From Pseudomonas triticifolii (GTDB taxonomy: Bacteria; Pseudomonadota; Gammaproteobacteria; Pseudomonadales; Pseudomonadaceae), in contig NZ_JACONV010000012.1 in the NCBI RefSeq assembly GCF_014358015.1, positions 62,001-126,000 on the forward strand: DNA of 64,000 bases, given 5' to 3'. The notes beneath the pieces are model-generated. The model ran no database searches, had not been told where the DNA came from, and saw only the letters and a program-made list of their open reading frames with translations. Made by a program: the position numbers and the translations under genes. Position 1 is the stretch's first letter; each line of letters begins with the position of its first letter. Of the stretch, positions 34,167-42,935 are shown piece after piece.

Positions 34167-35084
34167 ATGGAATGGCTATCGGAATTTGGTGCCATCGCGG
34201 CCATGCAGGGGTTCAACGGCCTGTCCGTATTCTGCGTGCTGCTGTTGATGGCCCTGGGGCTTGCGATCATCTTTGGCCAGATGGGCGTGATCAACATGGC
34301 CCATGGTGAGTTTCTCACTATTGGCGCCTACACCACGTACGTGCTCTCGACCCTGGTGCAGACCTATCTGCCGTGGATGCAGCCGTACTACTTTTTCTTC
34401 GCTATCGCGCTGTCGTTCGTGGTGGCCGGTGCGATTGGCTGGGTAGTGGAGCGGGTGATGATCAGCCGCCTCTACCATCGGCCGCTCGACACCCTGCTGG
34501 CGACCTGGGGGCTGTCACTGGTCATGCAGCAAGCGTTTCGTTCGATCTTCGGTGCGCGGGAAGTCAGCGCCACGCCGCCGGAATGGCTGATGGGCGCCGT
34601 GAACCTGACCGATGCCATCGAAATTCCCCGCAACGGCCTGTTCGTCATGGGCCTCAGCATCCTGATGACCAGCGGCATCTTCCTTATGTTGTACCGCACC
34701 CGCTGGGGCCTGCACGTTCGCGCCACGGTGCAGAACCGCATCATGAGCCGCGCGGTCGGCATCAATACCCGCCAGGTTGACCGCATGACCTTTGCGCTGG
34801 GTTGCGGCGTGGCGGGCGTCGCGGGTGCTGCCTTTACCACCATTGGTTCCACGGGACCTACGGCGGGCTCGTTGTACATCGTCGACACCTTTCTGGTGGT
34901 GGTCTTTGGCGGTGCGCAAAGCCTGTTCGGCACCATCGCTTCGGCGTTTGCGATTGCCCAAGCGCAATCGATTTCCGAGTTCTTCATGAGTGGCTCGATG
35001 GCCAAGGTACTGACCTTGTCGGCCGTGATCCTGATCCTGCTGATGCGCCCGCAAGGCCTGTTTTCCAGCAAAGTCCGCAAATAG
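34167..35084 (+). CDS. urtB: Urea/amide ABC transporter permease, LivH type
   Basis: A 305-residue inner-membrane permease with eight to nine helices. LivH-family blocks are present: FGQMGVINMAHGEFLTIGAY, RPLDTLLATWGLSLVMQQ and the cytoplasmic coupling segment RAVGINTRQVDRMTFALGCG. It pairs with UrtC as heterodimeric translocation pore. It follows urtA by 96 bases and precedes urtC by 10. Confidence 0.94.
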   Translation: MEWLSEFGAIAAMQGFNGLSVFCVLLLMALGLAIIFGQMGVINMAHGEFLTIGAYTTYVLSTLVQTYLPWMQPYYFFFAIALSFVVAGAIGWVVERVMISRLYHRPLDTLLATWGLSLVMQQAFRSIFGAREVSATPPEWLMGAVNLTDAIEIPRNGLFVMGLSILMTSGIFLMLYRTRWGLHVRATVQNRIMSRAVGINTRQVDRMTFALGCGVAGVAGAAFTTIGSTGPTAGSLYIVDTFLVVVFGGAQSLFGTIASAFAIAQAQSISEFFMSGSMAKVLTLSAVILILLMRPQGLFSSKVRK

Positions 35085-35094
35085 AGGCCGAACG

Positions 35095-36258
35095 ATGAAC
35101 GCACTCAACAAAATGCTCGGTGGCCGCCAAGGCGTGATCGGCCTGCTGATCCTCGCCGCTCTGATTCTGGTGGTGTTTCCACTGACTCTGGATGCCTTTC
35201 GCCTGAACATGGTCGGCAAGTACCTGACCTATGCCTTTGTCGCGGTTGGCCTGGTGCTGTGCTGGGGTTATGGCGGCATTCTCAGCCTGGGGCAGGGGGT
35301 GTTTTTTGGCTTGGGCGGTTACTGCATGGCGATGTTCCTGAAGCTGGAAGCATCGGACCCCGAGAGCACCAAAATCCAGTCGACTCCCGGCATCCCGGAT
35401 TTCATGGACTGGAACCAGATCACTGAACTGCCGTGGCTCTGGGTGCCGTTCCACAGCTTTACGTTCACGGTGATCGCCGTGGTGCTGGTGCCGGTCATCC
35501 TCGCGCTGATCATCGGTGCCGCGCTGTTTCGGCGGCGGGTGGGCGATGTGTATTTTTCCATCGTGACCCAGGCCATCGCGCTGATTCTGACTGTGTTGAT
35601 CATCGGCCAGCAAGGCCTGACCGGTGGCGTCAATGGCATCACTGACCTCAAGACCTTGCTCGGCTGGGACATTCGCGGCGACGGCGCGAAGCTGGCGCTG
35701 TACTTCATCAACGCCGCGCTGCTGTTCGTCTGCATCCTGATCGGCAAATTCATTCTTTATTCCAAGCTCGGTCGACTGCTGATGGCCATGCGCGACAAGG
35801 AAGAGCGTGTGCGCTTTTCGGGCTATGACGTGGCGGCGTTCAAGGTGTTCGTCTACTGCGTGGCTGCCGGATTCTCCGCGATCGGCGGGGCGATGTTCGC
35901 GTTGCAGGTAGGTTTCATGTCGCCCTCGTTCGTCGGCATCGTGCCGTCCATCGAGATGGTTATCTTCGCGGCGGTCGGGGGACGCATGTCGCTGCTGGGC
36001 GCGGTGTACGGCTCGCTGCTGGTGAATTACGGCAAGACCTATTTTTCCGAGTCTTTCCCGGAACTGTGGTTGTACCTCATGGGCGGCCTGTTCATCGCGG
36101 TGGTCATGTACTTCCCCAACGGCCTGGCCGGTCTGTGGGAGAGCCACGGTCGAAAATGGCTGGGCAGATTCGCGCCCAGGCCAGCACCAGTGAGCAAGGT
36201 GCCCACGTCGTTGACGACTGAAAAACAACCCACCCGCCCGTTGGAGACCCAGCCATGA
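35095..36258 (+). CDS. urtC: Urea/amide ABC transporter permease, LivM type
   Basis: A 387-residue permease with about nine helices, longer than UrtB by an extended periplasmic loop (residues about 80-110) and a Pro-rich cytoplasmic tail. LivM-type blocks include GYGGILSLGQGVFFGLGGY, QGLTGGVNGITDL and RFSGYDVAAFKVFVYCVAAG. Its stop overlaps the urtD start as ATGA. Confidence 0.94.
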   Translation: MNALNKMLGGRQGVIGLLILAALILVVFPLTLDAFRLNMVGKYLTYAFVAVGLVLCWGYGGILSLGQGVFFGLGGYCMAMFLKLEASDPESTKIQSTPGIPDFMDWNQITELPWLWVPFHSFTFTVIAVVLVPVILALIIGAALFRRRVGDVYFSIVTQAIALILTVLIIGQQGLTGGVNGITDLKTLLGWDIRGDGAKLALYFINAALLFVCILIGKFILYSKLGRLLMAMRDKEERVRFSGYDVAAFKVFVYCVAAGFSAIGGAMFALQVGFMSPSFVGIVPSIEMVIFAAVGGRMSLLGAVYGSLLVNYGKTYFSESFPELWLYLMGGLFIAVVMYFPNGLAGLWESHGRKWLGRFAPRPAPVSKVPTSLTTEKQPTRPLETQP

Positions 36259-37016
36259 GCAGCCCGACAGGCTTCCAGATGAACAAACCGGTGCTGGCCA
36301 TCGAAGGGCTGACCGTGTCGTTCGACGGCTTCAAGGCGGTCGATGATCTCAACCTGTACATCGACCGCAACGAGGTGCGCGTGGTGATCGGCCCCAACGG
36401 CGCAGGCAAGACCACCGTTCTCGATCTGATTTGCGGCAAGACCCGCGCCACTGGCGGCAGCATCCAGTTCAAGGACCGCGAACTGACCCGAATGAACGAG
36501 TACGACATCGTGCGTGCAGGCGTAGGGCGCAAATTCCAGACCCCGTCGATCTACGACAACCTGAGCGTGTTCGAGAATCTGGAAATGTCATTCCCAGCGG
36601 GACGCAGTGTGTTCGGCGCGTTGTTCTTCAGGCGCTCCGGCGACGTATTGGAGCGGGTCCGGCAGGTGTCTGCCGACATTTTTCTCGGTGATCTGCTGGA
36701 GCAGCAGGCCGGGCTTTTGTCCCACGGTCAGAAGCAGTGGCTGGAAATCGGCATGTTGCTGATGCAGGACCCGGAGCTGCTGATGCTCGACGAGCCGGTG
36801 GCCGGGATGAGCGTCAGCGAGCGTGCGCAGACGGCTGATCTGTTGAACCGCATCAGCCAAGGCCGATCGGTGCTGGTGATTGAGCACGACATGGAATTCG
36901 TCAAGAGCATCGCCCACAAGGTCACGGTGCTGCATCAGGGCAAGGTGCTGGCCGAAGGCAGCATGGAGTCGGTGCAGAAGAACCCGAAAGTCATCGAAGT
37001 CTATCTGGGTCATTGA
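36255..37016 (+). CDS. urtD: Urea/amide ABC transporter ATPase, LivG type
   Basis: A 253-residue ATPase. The Walker A is GPNGAGKTT near residue 49, the Q-loop region FQTPSIYDNLSVFEN, the signature variant LLSHGQKQWLEIGM (LSHGQ instead of LSGGQ, normal for UrtD), the Walker B LLMLDEPVAGMS and the H-loop VIEHDMEFV. It drives transport with UrtE. Confidence 0.95.
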   Translation: MSSPTGFQMNKPVLAIEGLTVSFDGFKAVDDLNLYIDRNEVRVVIGPNGAGKTTVLDLICGKTRATGGSIQFKDRELTRMNEYDIVRAGVGRKFQTPSIYDNLSVFENLEMSFPAGRSVFGALFFRRSGDVLERVRQVSADIFLGDLLEQQAGLLSHGQKQWLEIGMLLMQDPELLMLDEPVAGMSVSERAQTADLLNRISQGRSVLVIEHDMEFVKSIAHKVTVLHQGKVLAEGSMESVQKNPKVIEVYLGH

Positions 37017-37026
37017 GGAGCACAGC

Positions 37027-37716
37027 ATGTTCACGATTCAACAGCTGAGCTGTGGCTATGGCCAGAGCCAGATTCTTCATGACCTGGACCTCAACGTCGA
37101 GAAACAGGAAATCGTCGCCGTCATGGGCCGTAACGGCATGGGCAAGACCACGCTGTTCAAGAGCCTGATGGGCATCCTGCCGCAATGGGGCGGGCAGGTG
37201 CAGGTGGACGGCGTTGACGTGTCCGCGATGGAAACCCATTCAAGGGTCGAACACGGCATGGCCTACGTACCGCAGGGCCGCATGATCTTTCCGTCAATGA
37301 GCGTGCTGGAAAACATCCAGACCGGACTGCCCGCGTCAGCCAACGGCAAGGTGCCGGAGGACCTGTACGCACTGTTCCCGGTGCTGTTCGACATGCGCGC
37401 CCGTCGTGGCGGCAACCTGTCCGGCGGGCAGCAACAGCAACTGGCAATCGCCCGTGCGCTGGCGACCAACCCCAAAGTGCTATTGCTCGACGAGCCCACT
37501 GAAGGGATTCAGCCGTCGATCATCAAGGACATCGCCCGCACGCTTAAAGAGATCCGCAGCCTGCGCAACCTGACCATCGTGGTCTCCGAGCAGGTGCTGT
37601 CGTTCACCCTGGAAATCGCCGACCGATTCCTGGTGATCGAGAAGGGCCGCTTCGTGGTCGAGGAGGCCCGTGCCAACGTCGATGAAGCGACGATCAGCCG
37701 CTACCTGTCGGTCTAG
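37027..37716 (+). CDS. urtE: Urea/amide ABC transporter ATPase, LivF type
   Basis: A 229-residue ATPase with Walker A GRNGMGKTTLFKSLMG, signature NLSGGQQQQLAIARAL, Walker B VLLLDEPTEGIQPS and an H-loop region in which the usual histidine position reads VVSEQVLSF, as is common in LivF/UrtE proteins. ATG 37027 is preceded by GAGGAG. It begins 10 bases after urtD. Confidence 0.95.
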   Translation: MFTIQQLSCGYGQSQILHDLDLNVEKQEIVAVMGRNGMGKTTLFKSLMGILPQWGGQVQVDGVDVSAMETHSRVEHGMAYVPQGRMIFPSMSVLENIQTGLPASANGKVPEDLYALFPVLFDMRARRGGNLSGGQQQQLAIARALATNPKVLLLDEPTEGIQPSIIKDIARTLKEIRSLRNLTIVVSEQVLSFTLEIADRFLVIEKGRFVVEEARANVDEATISRYLSV

Positions 37717-37800
37717 CCCCTGATTCAGAGCTTTTGAACCTTTTATCCGCAGTGACCTTACATCCTTATCGAACTGACCCGAGCCCGCAGGAGAACCGCT

Positions 37801-39030
37801 ATGACCGAAACCCTGATCAAAGTCGACCTGAACCAGCCCGTCACCGAGAACGAGCAGATCCACAACCGCTGGCACCCGGACATTCCGATGGCCTGCTGGG
37901 TCAAGCCGGGTGACGACTTCATCCTCGAAACCTACGACTGGACTGCTGGCGCGATCAAGAACGACGACGATGCCAGTGACGTGCGTGATGTGGACCTGAC
38001 CACCGTTCACTACCTGTCCGGTCCTGTGGGCGTACACGGCGCCGAACCCGGCGATCTGCTGGTGGTGGACCTGCTCGATATCGGTGCCCGTGCGGATTCG
38101 CAGTGGGGCTTCAACGGCTTTTTTTCCAAGCAGAACGGCGGTGGCTTCCTGACCGAGCACTTCCCGTTGGCGCAGAAATCCATCTGGGATTTCAAAGGCA
38201 TGATGACCAGCTCGCGGCACATCCCCGGTGTCGAGTTCGCCGGGCTGATCCACCCTGGCCTGATTGGCTGCCTCCCAGATCACAAGATGCTCGCCGAGTG
38301 GAACCGCCGCGAGCAGGAACTGATCGACACCGACCCTGATCGAGTCCCGGTACTGGCCTGTCCACCGTTTGCCGGGACCGCGCATCTGGGCAAACTCAAG
38401 GGGCCGGCCCGTGATCTGGCAGCTGCGACTGGCGCACGCACGGTTCCGCCCCGCGAGCACGGCGGCAACTGCGACATCAAGGACCTGTCCCGTGGTTCGA
38501 AAGTGTTCTTCCCTGTTTATGTCGACGGCGCGGGGCTGTCGGTCGGTGACTTGCACTTCAGTCAGGGCGACGGCGAAATCACCTTCTGCGGTGCCATCGA
38601 AATGGCCGGCTGGGTGCACATGCGTGTCGAGTTGATCAAGGGTGGCATGGCCAAGTACGGGATCAAGAACCCGGTCTTCAAACCCAGCCCTATCGTGCCG
38701 AACTACAACAACTACCTGATCTTTGAAGGCATCTCGGTCGATGAAGCGGGCCAGCAGCATTACCTGGACGTCAACGTCGCGTACCGCCAAGCGTGCCTGA
38801 ACGCGATCAACTACATGACCAAGTTCGGCTACTCCCCGGCGCAGGGCTATTCGCTGCTCGGCTCAGCACCTGTGCAGGGTCACATCAGCGGCGTGGTGGA
38901 CGTGCCCAACGCCTGCGCGACGCTGTGGCTGCCGACGGAGATCTTCAAGTTCGATATCAACCCGAACGCCAATGGTCCGACGAAGTTCATCGACGGCACT
39001 GTCGATTTGCCGATCGCTCAGGACAAATAG
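37801..39030 (+). CDS. fmdA: Formamidase
   Basis: A 409-residue cytoplasmic amidase of the acetamidase/formamidase family, releasing ammonia and formate from formamide. Typical blocks are the N-terminal RWHPDIPMACWVKPGDDF, HYLSGPVGVHGAEPGDLLVV, GVEFAGLIHPGLIGCLP, PPREHGGNCDIKDLSRGS and GDGEITFCGAIEMAGW. The length matches the Methylophilus enzyme. GCAGGAG lies before the ATG, and the gene follows urtE by 84 bases. Together with the transporter it forms an uptake-and-hydrolysis unit for short amides. Confidence 0.94.
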   Translation: MTETLIKVDLNQPVTENEQIHNRWHPDIPMACWVKPGDDFILETYDWTAGAIKNDDDASDVRDVDLTTVHYLSGPVGVHGAEPGDLLVVDLLDIGARADSQWGFNGFFSKQNGGGFLTEHFPLAQKSIWDFKGMMTSSRHIPGVEFAGLIHPGLIGCLPDHKMLAEWNRREQELIDTDPDRVPVLACPPFAGTAHLGKLKGPARDLAAATGARTVPPREHGGNCDIKDLSRGSKVFFPVYVDGAGLSVGDLHFSQGDGEITFCGAIEMAGWVHMRVELIKGGMAKYGIKNPVFKPSPIVPNYNNYLIFEGISVDEAGQQHYLDVNVAYRQACLNAINYMTKFGYSPAQGYSLLGSAPVQGHISGVVDVPNACATLWLPTEIFKFDINPNANGPTKFIDGTVDLPIAQDK

Positions 39031-39039
39031 ACTGTGCAG

Positions 39040-39070
39040 GACGCACCGCTCGTGAAAGACGAGCGGCGTC
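39040..39070 (+). promoter_or_regulatory. Stable hairpin between fmdA and fmdB
   Basis: CCGCTCGT (39046-39053) pairs with ACGAGCGG (39059-39066) across GAAAG, extended by GACG/CGTC with a two-base bulge. No T tract follows, so it is more likely a 3-prime stabiliser of fmdA mRNA or a partial attenuator than a full terminator. Confidence 0.5.
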
Positions 39071-39109
39071 CATTTGCACGTTGTCGATTTCAATTCAGAG
39101 GAATTCAGC

Positions 39110-39457
39110 ATGCCCATGTACGAGTACGACTGCCCGCACTGCGGCGACTTCACGTCACTGCGGCCCATGGCCGAAAGCGCGCTGCCCTGTGAGTGTCCCG
39201 AGTGCGGCGCGTCCAGCATGCGCGTGATCCTGTCGGCACCGGGCCTGAGCACCATGGCGGGCAACACCCGCAGAGCCATCGCCCGCAACGAGCGAAGTGC
39301 TCATGAACCGAAAACGCTCGATCAATACAAGGAAAGCCGCGGCCACCCGAGCGGGTGCAGTTGCTGCGGTCCCACGACCCGACCGGTCCCGACCAAGGCG
39401 AATCCGCATGCGCTGAAAGGCAAGGCGGCGGGGCGGCCGTGGATGATCAGTCATTGA
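39110..39457 (+). CDS. fmdB: FmdB-type zinc-ribbon protein
   Basis: A 115-residue protein. The N-terminal FmdB zinc ribbon is MPMYEYDCPHCG followed by CPECG, giving four metal-binding cysteines. The C-terminal tail adds a second small cluster, SGCSCCG. FmdB is named as a putative regulator of formamidase in Methylophilus, but family members occur with many amidases, so regulation versus metal or folding help is open. ATG 39110 has GAGGA upstream. Confidence 0.9.
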   Translation: MPMYEYDCPHCGDFTSLRPMAESALPCECPECGASSMRVILSAPGLSTMAGNTRRAIARNERSAHEPKTLDQYKESRGHPSGCSCCGPTTRPVPTKANPHALKGKAAGRPWMISH

Positions 39458-39519
39458 GTGCCGGTTTTGAGTTCCGGGCTATCGCCTGACTTATAACTGT
39501 CTGATTGCAACAACCTATT

Positions 39520-39606
39520 GTGGGAGGCGGCTTTCCGGCGATGCAGTAGACGCGGTATCTCGGGAAAATCGCGTCATCGTTCATCGCGGGTAAACCGCCT
39601 CCCCAC
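39520..39606. repeat. REP-type palindrome (copy 2)
   Basis: Begins GTGGGAGGCGGCTTTCCGGC and ends AACCGCCTCCCCAC, the two ends being near complements. The interior contains GACGCGGT and TCATCGTTCATCGCGG, shared nearly base for base with the copy at 53916-54000. It fills much of the 264-base fmdB-tspO gap. Confidence 0.8.
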
Positions 39607-39721
39607 GGCCAGGTGTTTACTGCGCCACATAACAAACCTCACCGACGCATTGAATTTCTGACACCGCAAGGGAGTCATTGAAGGGTAAGCGCCAGACCAC
39701 TATCCCTCTCAAGGAACGACG

Positions 39722-40162
39722 ATGACCTTTTTCATTTTTCTCCTGGCCTGCGCCGCCGCCGCCAGCACTGGCATCATTTTCAAGCCCGGCCAATGGTACG
39801 AATCGCTGACCAAACCCGGTTTCACGCCGCCGAACTGGGCGTTTCCGGTCGCGTGGACGATCATCTATCTGCTACTCGCCTGGGCAGGCTACCGTCTGAG
39901 CCTGATCCCCGGCAGCCAGGAATTACTGGCGCTGTGGGCTGCGCAGATTGCGTTGAATACACTGTGGACGCCGGTGTTCTTTGGTGCGCAAAAGCCGTTT
40001 GCCGGGATGGTGATCATCTCGGTGCTGTGGGCGGTGGTGGCCACGATGGTGGTGATGGCGTTGCGACTGGATGTGATCACCGGCCTGATTCTGTTTCCCT
40101 ATCTTGTCTGGCTCTGTGTGGCCGCTGCGCTGAATTTCTCGATCCTGCGCAACAATCGTTGA
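39722..40162 (+). CDS. tspO: TspO/MBR tryptophan-rich sensory protein
   Basis: A 146-residue, five-helix membrane protein. TspO signatures are WYESLTKPGFTPPNWAFPVA, the aromatic WTIIYLLLAWAGYRL and LWAAQIALNTLWTPVFFGA. Bacterial TspO binds porphyrins and affects tetrapyrrole and stress responses. It stands alone, with AAGGAACGACG before the ATG. Confidence 0.93.
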   Translation: MTFFIFLLACAAAASTGIIFKPGQWYESLTKPGFTPPNWAFPVAWTIIYLLLAWAGYRLSLIPGSQELLALWAAQIALNTLWTPVFFGAQKPFAGMVIISVLWAVVATMVVMALRLDVITGLILFPYLVWLCVAAALNFSILRNNR

Positions 40163-40276
40163 GGCGACCCAAGGCAGATCTGGGCGCGCAGAGCATTGAT
40201 AAATACGCCACAGCCCGACAGAATCGCGCCCCGATCCGGCTTCGGTGCCGGACGTTCTGAATGAAAGGGGCTGTGG

Positions 40277-40987
40277 TTGAACGAACATCTATTGTCCATG
40301 CGTCTGGAGCGTGTGGCGGCACATGTGCCCGTTGGCGCGCGTCTGGCCGATATCGGTTCTGACCATGGCTACCTGCCCGTGGCGCTGATGCGCCGAGGTG
40401 CCATTGCTGCAGCGGTGGCAGGTGAGGTGGCGTTGACGCCGTTTCACTCGGCCCAACGCGTGGTGCGGGAAAACGGTTTTGAGAACGCAATTGTCGTCCG
40501 TCTGGCTGATGGGCTCGCTGCTATCGAGCCTGGCGACGAGATCACCGCCATCACCCTCTGCGGCATGGGCGGCGAGACGATTCGCGACATTCTCGACAGT
40601 GGCAGGGCGCATCTGAGCGGCCTGGCGAGGCTGATCATGCAGCCAAACGGGGGCGAGCAGCCCCTGCGCCAATGGCTGATGGACAACGATTATCGAATTG
40701 TCGGCGAGGAAGTCCTGCGCGAGAACCGTTTTGACTACGAGATTATTGTGGCCGAACGCACTGGCCCGGTGGCGTACAGCGCAGAAGCGCTGTATTTCGG
40801 TCCGCTACTGCTTGAAGAGCGCAGCCCGGCGTTTCTGGCCAAGTGGCAGCGCAGACTGAGTCAGCGTCAGAAAACCCTGAACAACTTCGCCCGAGCGCAG
40901 GCGGTGCCTGAGGACAAACTGCACGACATCGGCCAGCAGATCCAGTGGATCACCCGCGTGCTGGCGAATGCTTGCGGGGCTGACTAA
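40277..40987 (+). CDS. trmK: tRNA (adenine-N1)-methyltransferase, TrmK family
   Basis: A 236-residue SAM-dependent methyltransferase: the SAM loop is LADIGSDHGYLPVALM, the catalytic-region motif is ITLCGMGGETI, and a C-terminal coiled-coil follows (KWQRRLSQRQKTLNNF). TrmK methylates A22 of tRNAs in Bacillus. The Pseudomonas function is inferred by family. The start is TTG 40277 with AAAGGGG eight bases upstream. The stop overlaps the convergent DMT gene by four bases. Confidence 0.85.
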   Translation: MNEHLLSMRLERVAAHVPVGARLADIGSDHGYLPVALMRRGAIAAAVAGEVALTPFHSAQRVVRENGFENAIVVRLADGLAAIEPGDEITAITLCGMGGETIRDILDSGRAHLSGLARLIMQPNGGEQPLRQWLMDNDYRIVGEEVLRENRFDYEIIVAERTGPVAYSAEALYFGPLLLEERSPAFLAKWQRRLSQRQKTLNNFARAQAVPEDKLHDIGQQIQWITRVLANACGAD

Positions 40988-41826
40988 AGCCCAAGACACA
41001 CCGCGCCCGCTGCGACCAGTGTGCAGACGGCCCAGCGTCGAGCGCTCATGGCCTGGCCCAGAAACAGCCTGCCGATAAGCGCTGCAAACACCACACTGGT
41101 CTCACGCAATGCCGACACGCCGCCCATCGCGCCCGACTGCATCGCCCAGATCACGATGCCGTAGGCTGCGATGGACACCAGACCGCCCAGCACCGACGAA
41201 CCGACGGCAGCTGGATGGGTGCGCAGTGACGTCACCAGCGCGTTGAGTCCACGGCTTGCCACAAACAGCATCGGCATCGTCCAGTAGAACAAAAACATCC
41301 AGGCTGTGTAGGCCAGCGCCTGGCCTCCGGATTGCCTCACGCCAATGCCGTCTATCACGGTATACAGCGCGATCAGCACACCCGTTGCCAGCGCGGTCAG
41401 CACATCGGCGCGGGACACATGGCGATCGAGGAGGGCGAGGGTAAGTATGCCGCCCGATATCAGGCCGATTCCCAAGGCGTGCACGGCACTGATGCCTTCG
41501 TGTGCGAATACGGCCGCGCCGAGCGTGACCAACAGCGGTGATGAGCCCCGGGCAATCGCATAGGCCACCGCCAGATCACCGCGCCGGTATGAACGCACCA
41601 GGCTGAGCGTGTAGACGAAATGCACCAGACCAGACGCGATAATGTAGGGCCAGGCTTGGGCGGCAGGCAGCGGCAGGACCATGACGGCGACGGTGGCCAC
41701 CGTTGCGATCACAAGGCCCATCCAGGCCATGGACAAGTGGCGGTCGCGGTTGCCATGCAGCATGGCGTTCCAGCCTGCGTGAAGCACAGCTGCGAGAAGA
41801 ACGAGGCCACCAGCGTAACTGAACAT
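40984..41826 (-). CDS. EamA/DMT-family transporter
   Basis: A 280-residue protein with ten predicted helices in two EamA repeats. The first ends near residue 135 (AIARGSSPLLVTLGAAVFAHE) and the second has the corresponding block near 240-270 (SALRETSVVFAALIGRLFLGQ). It probably exports or exchanges small metabolites. It is divergent from a LysR regulator with a 135-base gap between them, so it is the likely regulated target. Confidence 0.88.
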   Translation of the reverse strand: MFSYAGGLVLLAAVLHAGWNAMLHGNRDRHLSMAWMGLVIATVATVAVMVLPLPAAQAWPYIIASGLVHFVYTLSLVRSYRRGDLAVAYAIARGSSPLLVTLGAAVFAHEGISAVHALGIGLISGGILTLALLDRHVSRADVLTALATGVLIALYTVIDGIGVRQSGGQALAYTAWMFLFYWTMPMLFVASRGLNALVTSLRTHPAAVGSSVLGGLVSIAAYGIVIWAMQSGAMGGVSALRETSVVFAALIGRLFLGQAMSARRWAVCTLVAAGAVCLGL

Positions 41827-41961
41827 GATTTTTTTCCGGTAAGCCGTGCAGGGGAGCCGCCAGATGCAGCGGCATTGACTCGCTGATCAGCAAAATATCT
41901 ATCTTGGACCTCGCTGACAAACCAGATAAATTGGCTGCTCACATTAGAATGGCTATTGCGA

Positions 41962-42849
41962 ATGAAGCGAGAACTGCCCCCGCTCAATGCCTTGCGCGCT
42001 TTTGAGGCGGCCGGTCGTCTGGGCAGCTTCAAACAGGCTGCCGCCGAGTTGCATGTCACGTCTGGAGCGATCAGCCAAAGCGTGCGCCTGCTGGAAAACT
42101 GGCTCGGCGCGTCGCTGTTCGACCGGCATAATCGTCGGGTCATACTGACCCCGGCAGCCAAGGCTTATCTGACTGAAATCGGCCCTTTGCTTGAGCGCAT
42201 CGTGCTGGCAACGGCGCGGTTCGGCTTGCCTGATCCTGCCCCTCGCACACTGCTGGTGAACGCGCTGGCGACCTTCACCCTGCGCTGGCTGGTCCCTAGG
42301 CTTGAAGCCTTTCGCGCCAGTCATCCCGGCATTGATGTGCAGGTGCACACCTCCAACAAAGCGGTTGAAAGCCTGAGGGATCCCTACGACATTATCATTC
42401 GTGGTGGGCCGGACACGCTCTATGGCTACTCGACCCGAACGTTCCTTCGTGAAGACCGGTTACCGGTGTGCAGCCCGGCGTTGCTGGAGAGGCTGCCGCT
42501 TCGGGTGGCCCAGGATCTGGAGCAGCACACGTTGCTGCATACCTCCAGTCTGCCCAGACTTTGGCCTGACTGGCTCGCCAGTGCCGAGGTGCCAGCCTTG
42601 CAGCCAGCTGCGGGCGTGGTATTCGACCATTTTTACCTGACCTTGCAAGCAGCCATCGATGGGCTCGGCATCGCAATGGGACCCACGGCATTGGTGGCCA
42701 GCGACTTGCAGGCTGGCCGGCTGGTCACGCCATTTACCGGGCCTCGCCTCACGTCACGCAGTTACTGCGCCTATGTCCCGGACCAGAAGCTGGCCGATGA
42801 AACGGTACAACTGTTCTGCTCATGGCTTGAAGGGCAGGGCGGTGGATAA
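41962..42849 (+). CDS. LysR-family regulator, GcvA-like subgroup
   Basis: A 295-residue regulator. The N-terminal winged helix LPPLNALRAFEAAGRLGSFK and AAAELHVTSGAISQSVRLLE is the GcvA-type start. The substrate-binding domain runs from about residue 90. The ATG at 41962 matches the family N-terminus (MKRELPPLNAL). A TTG two codons earlier is possible and there is no clear ribosome-binding site. Divergent from the EamA transporter, which it probably controls. Confidence 0.9.
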   Translation: MKRELPPLNALRAFEAAGRLGSFKQAAAELHVTSGAISQSVRLLENWLGASLFDRHNRRVILTPAAKAYLTEIGPLLERIVLATARFGLPDPAPRTLLVNALATFTLRWLVPRLEAFRASHPGIDVQVHTSNKAVESLRDPYDIIIRGGPDTLYGYSTRTFLREDRLPVCSPALLERLPLRVAQDLEQHTLLHTSSLPRLWPDWLASAEVPALQPAAGVVFDHFYLTLQAAIDGLGIAMGPTALVASDLQAGRLVTPFTGPRLTSRSYCAYVPDQKLADETVQLFCSWLEGQGGG

Positions 42850-42935
42850 GCTTTAGCCGAGTGACATCAGCCCCGCAGATAACTGCCCCCGAAAAATCCA
42901 TGCCCATGGCTCGGGGAAAGGCCTTCTTGCAACGG

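Noticed and set aside
34984..36228. A 414-residue minus-strand frame
   Set aside because: Antisense shadow of urtC with histidine/glutamine-rich low-complexity composition.
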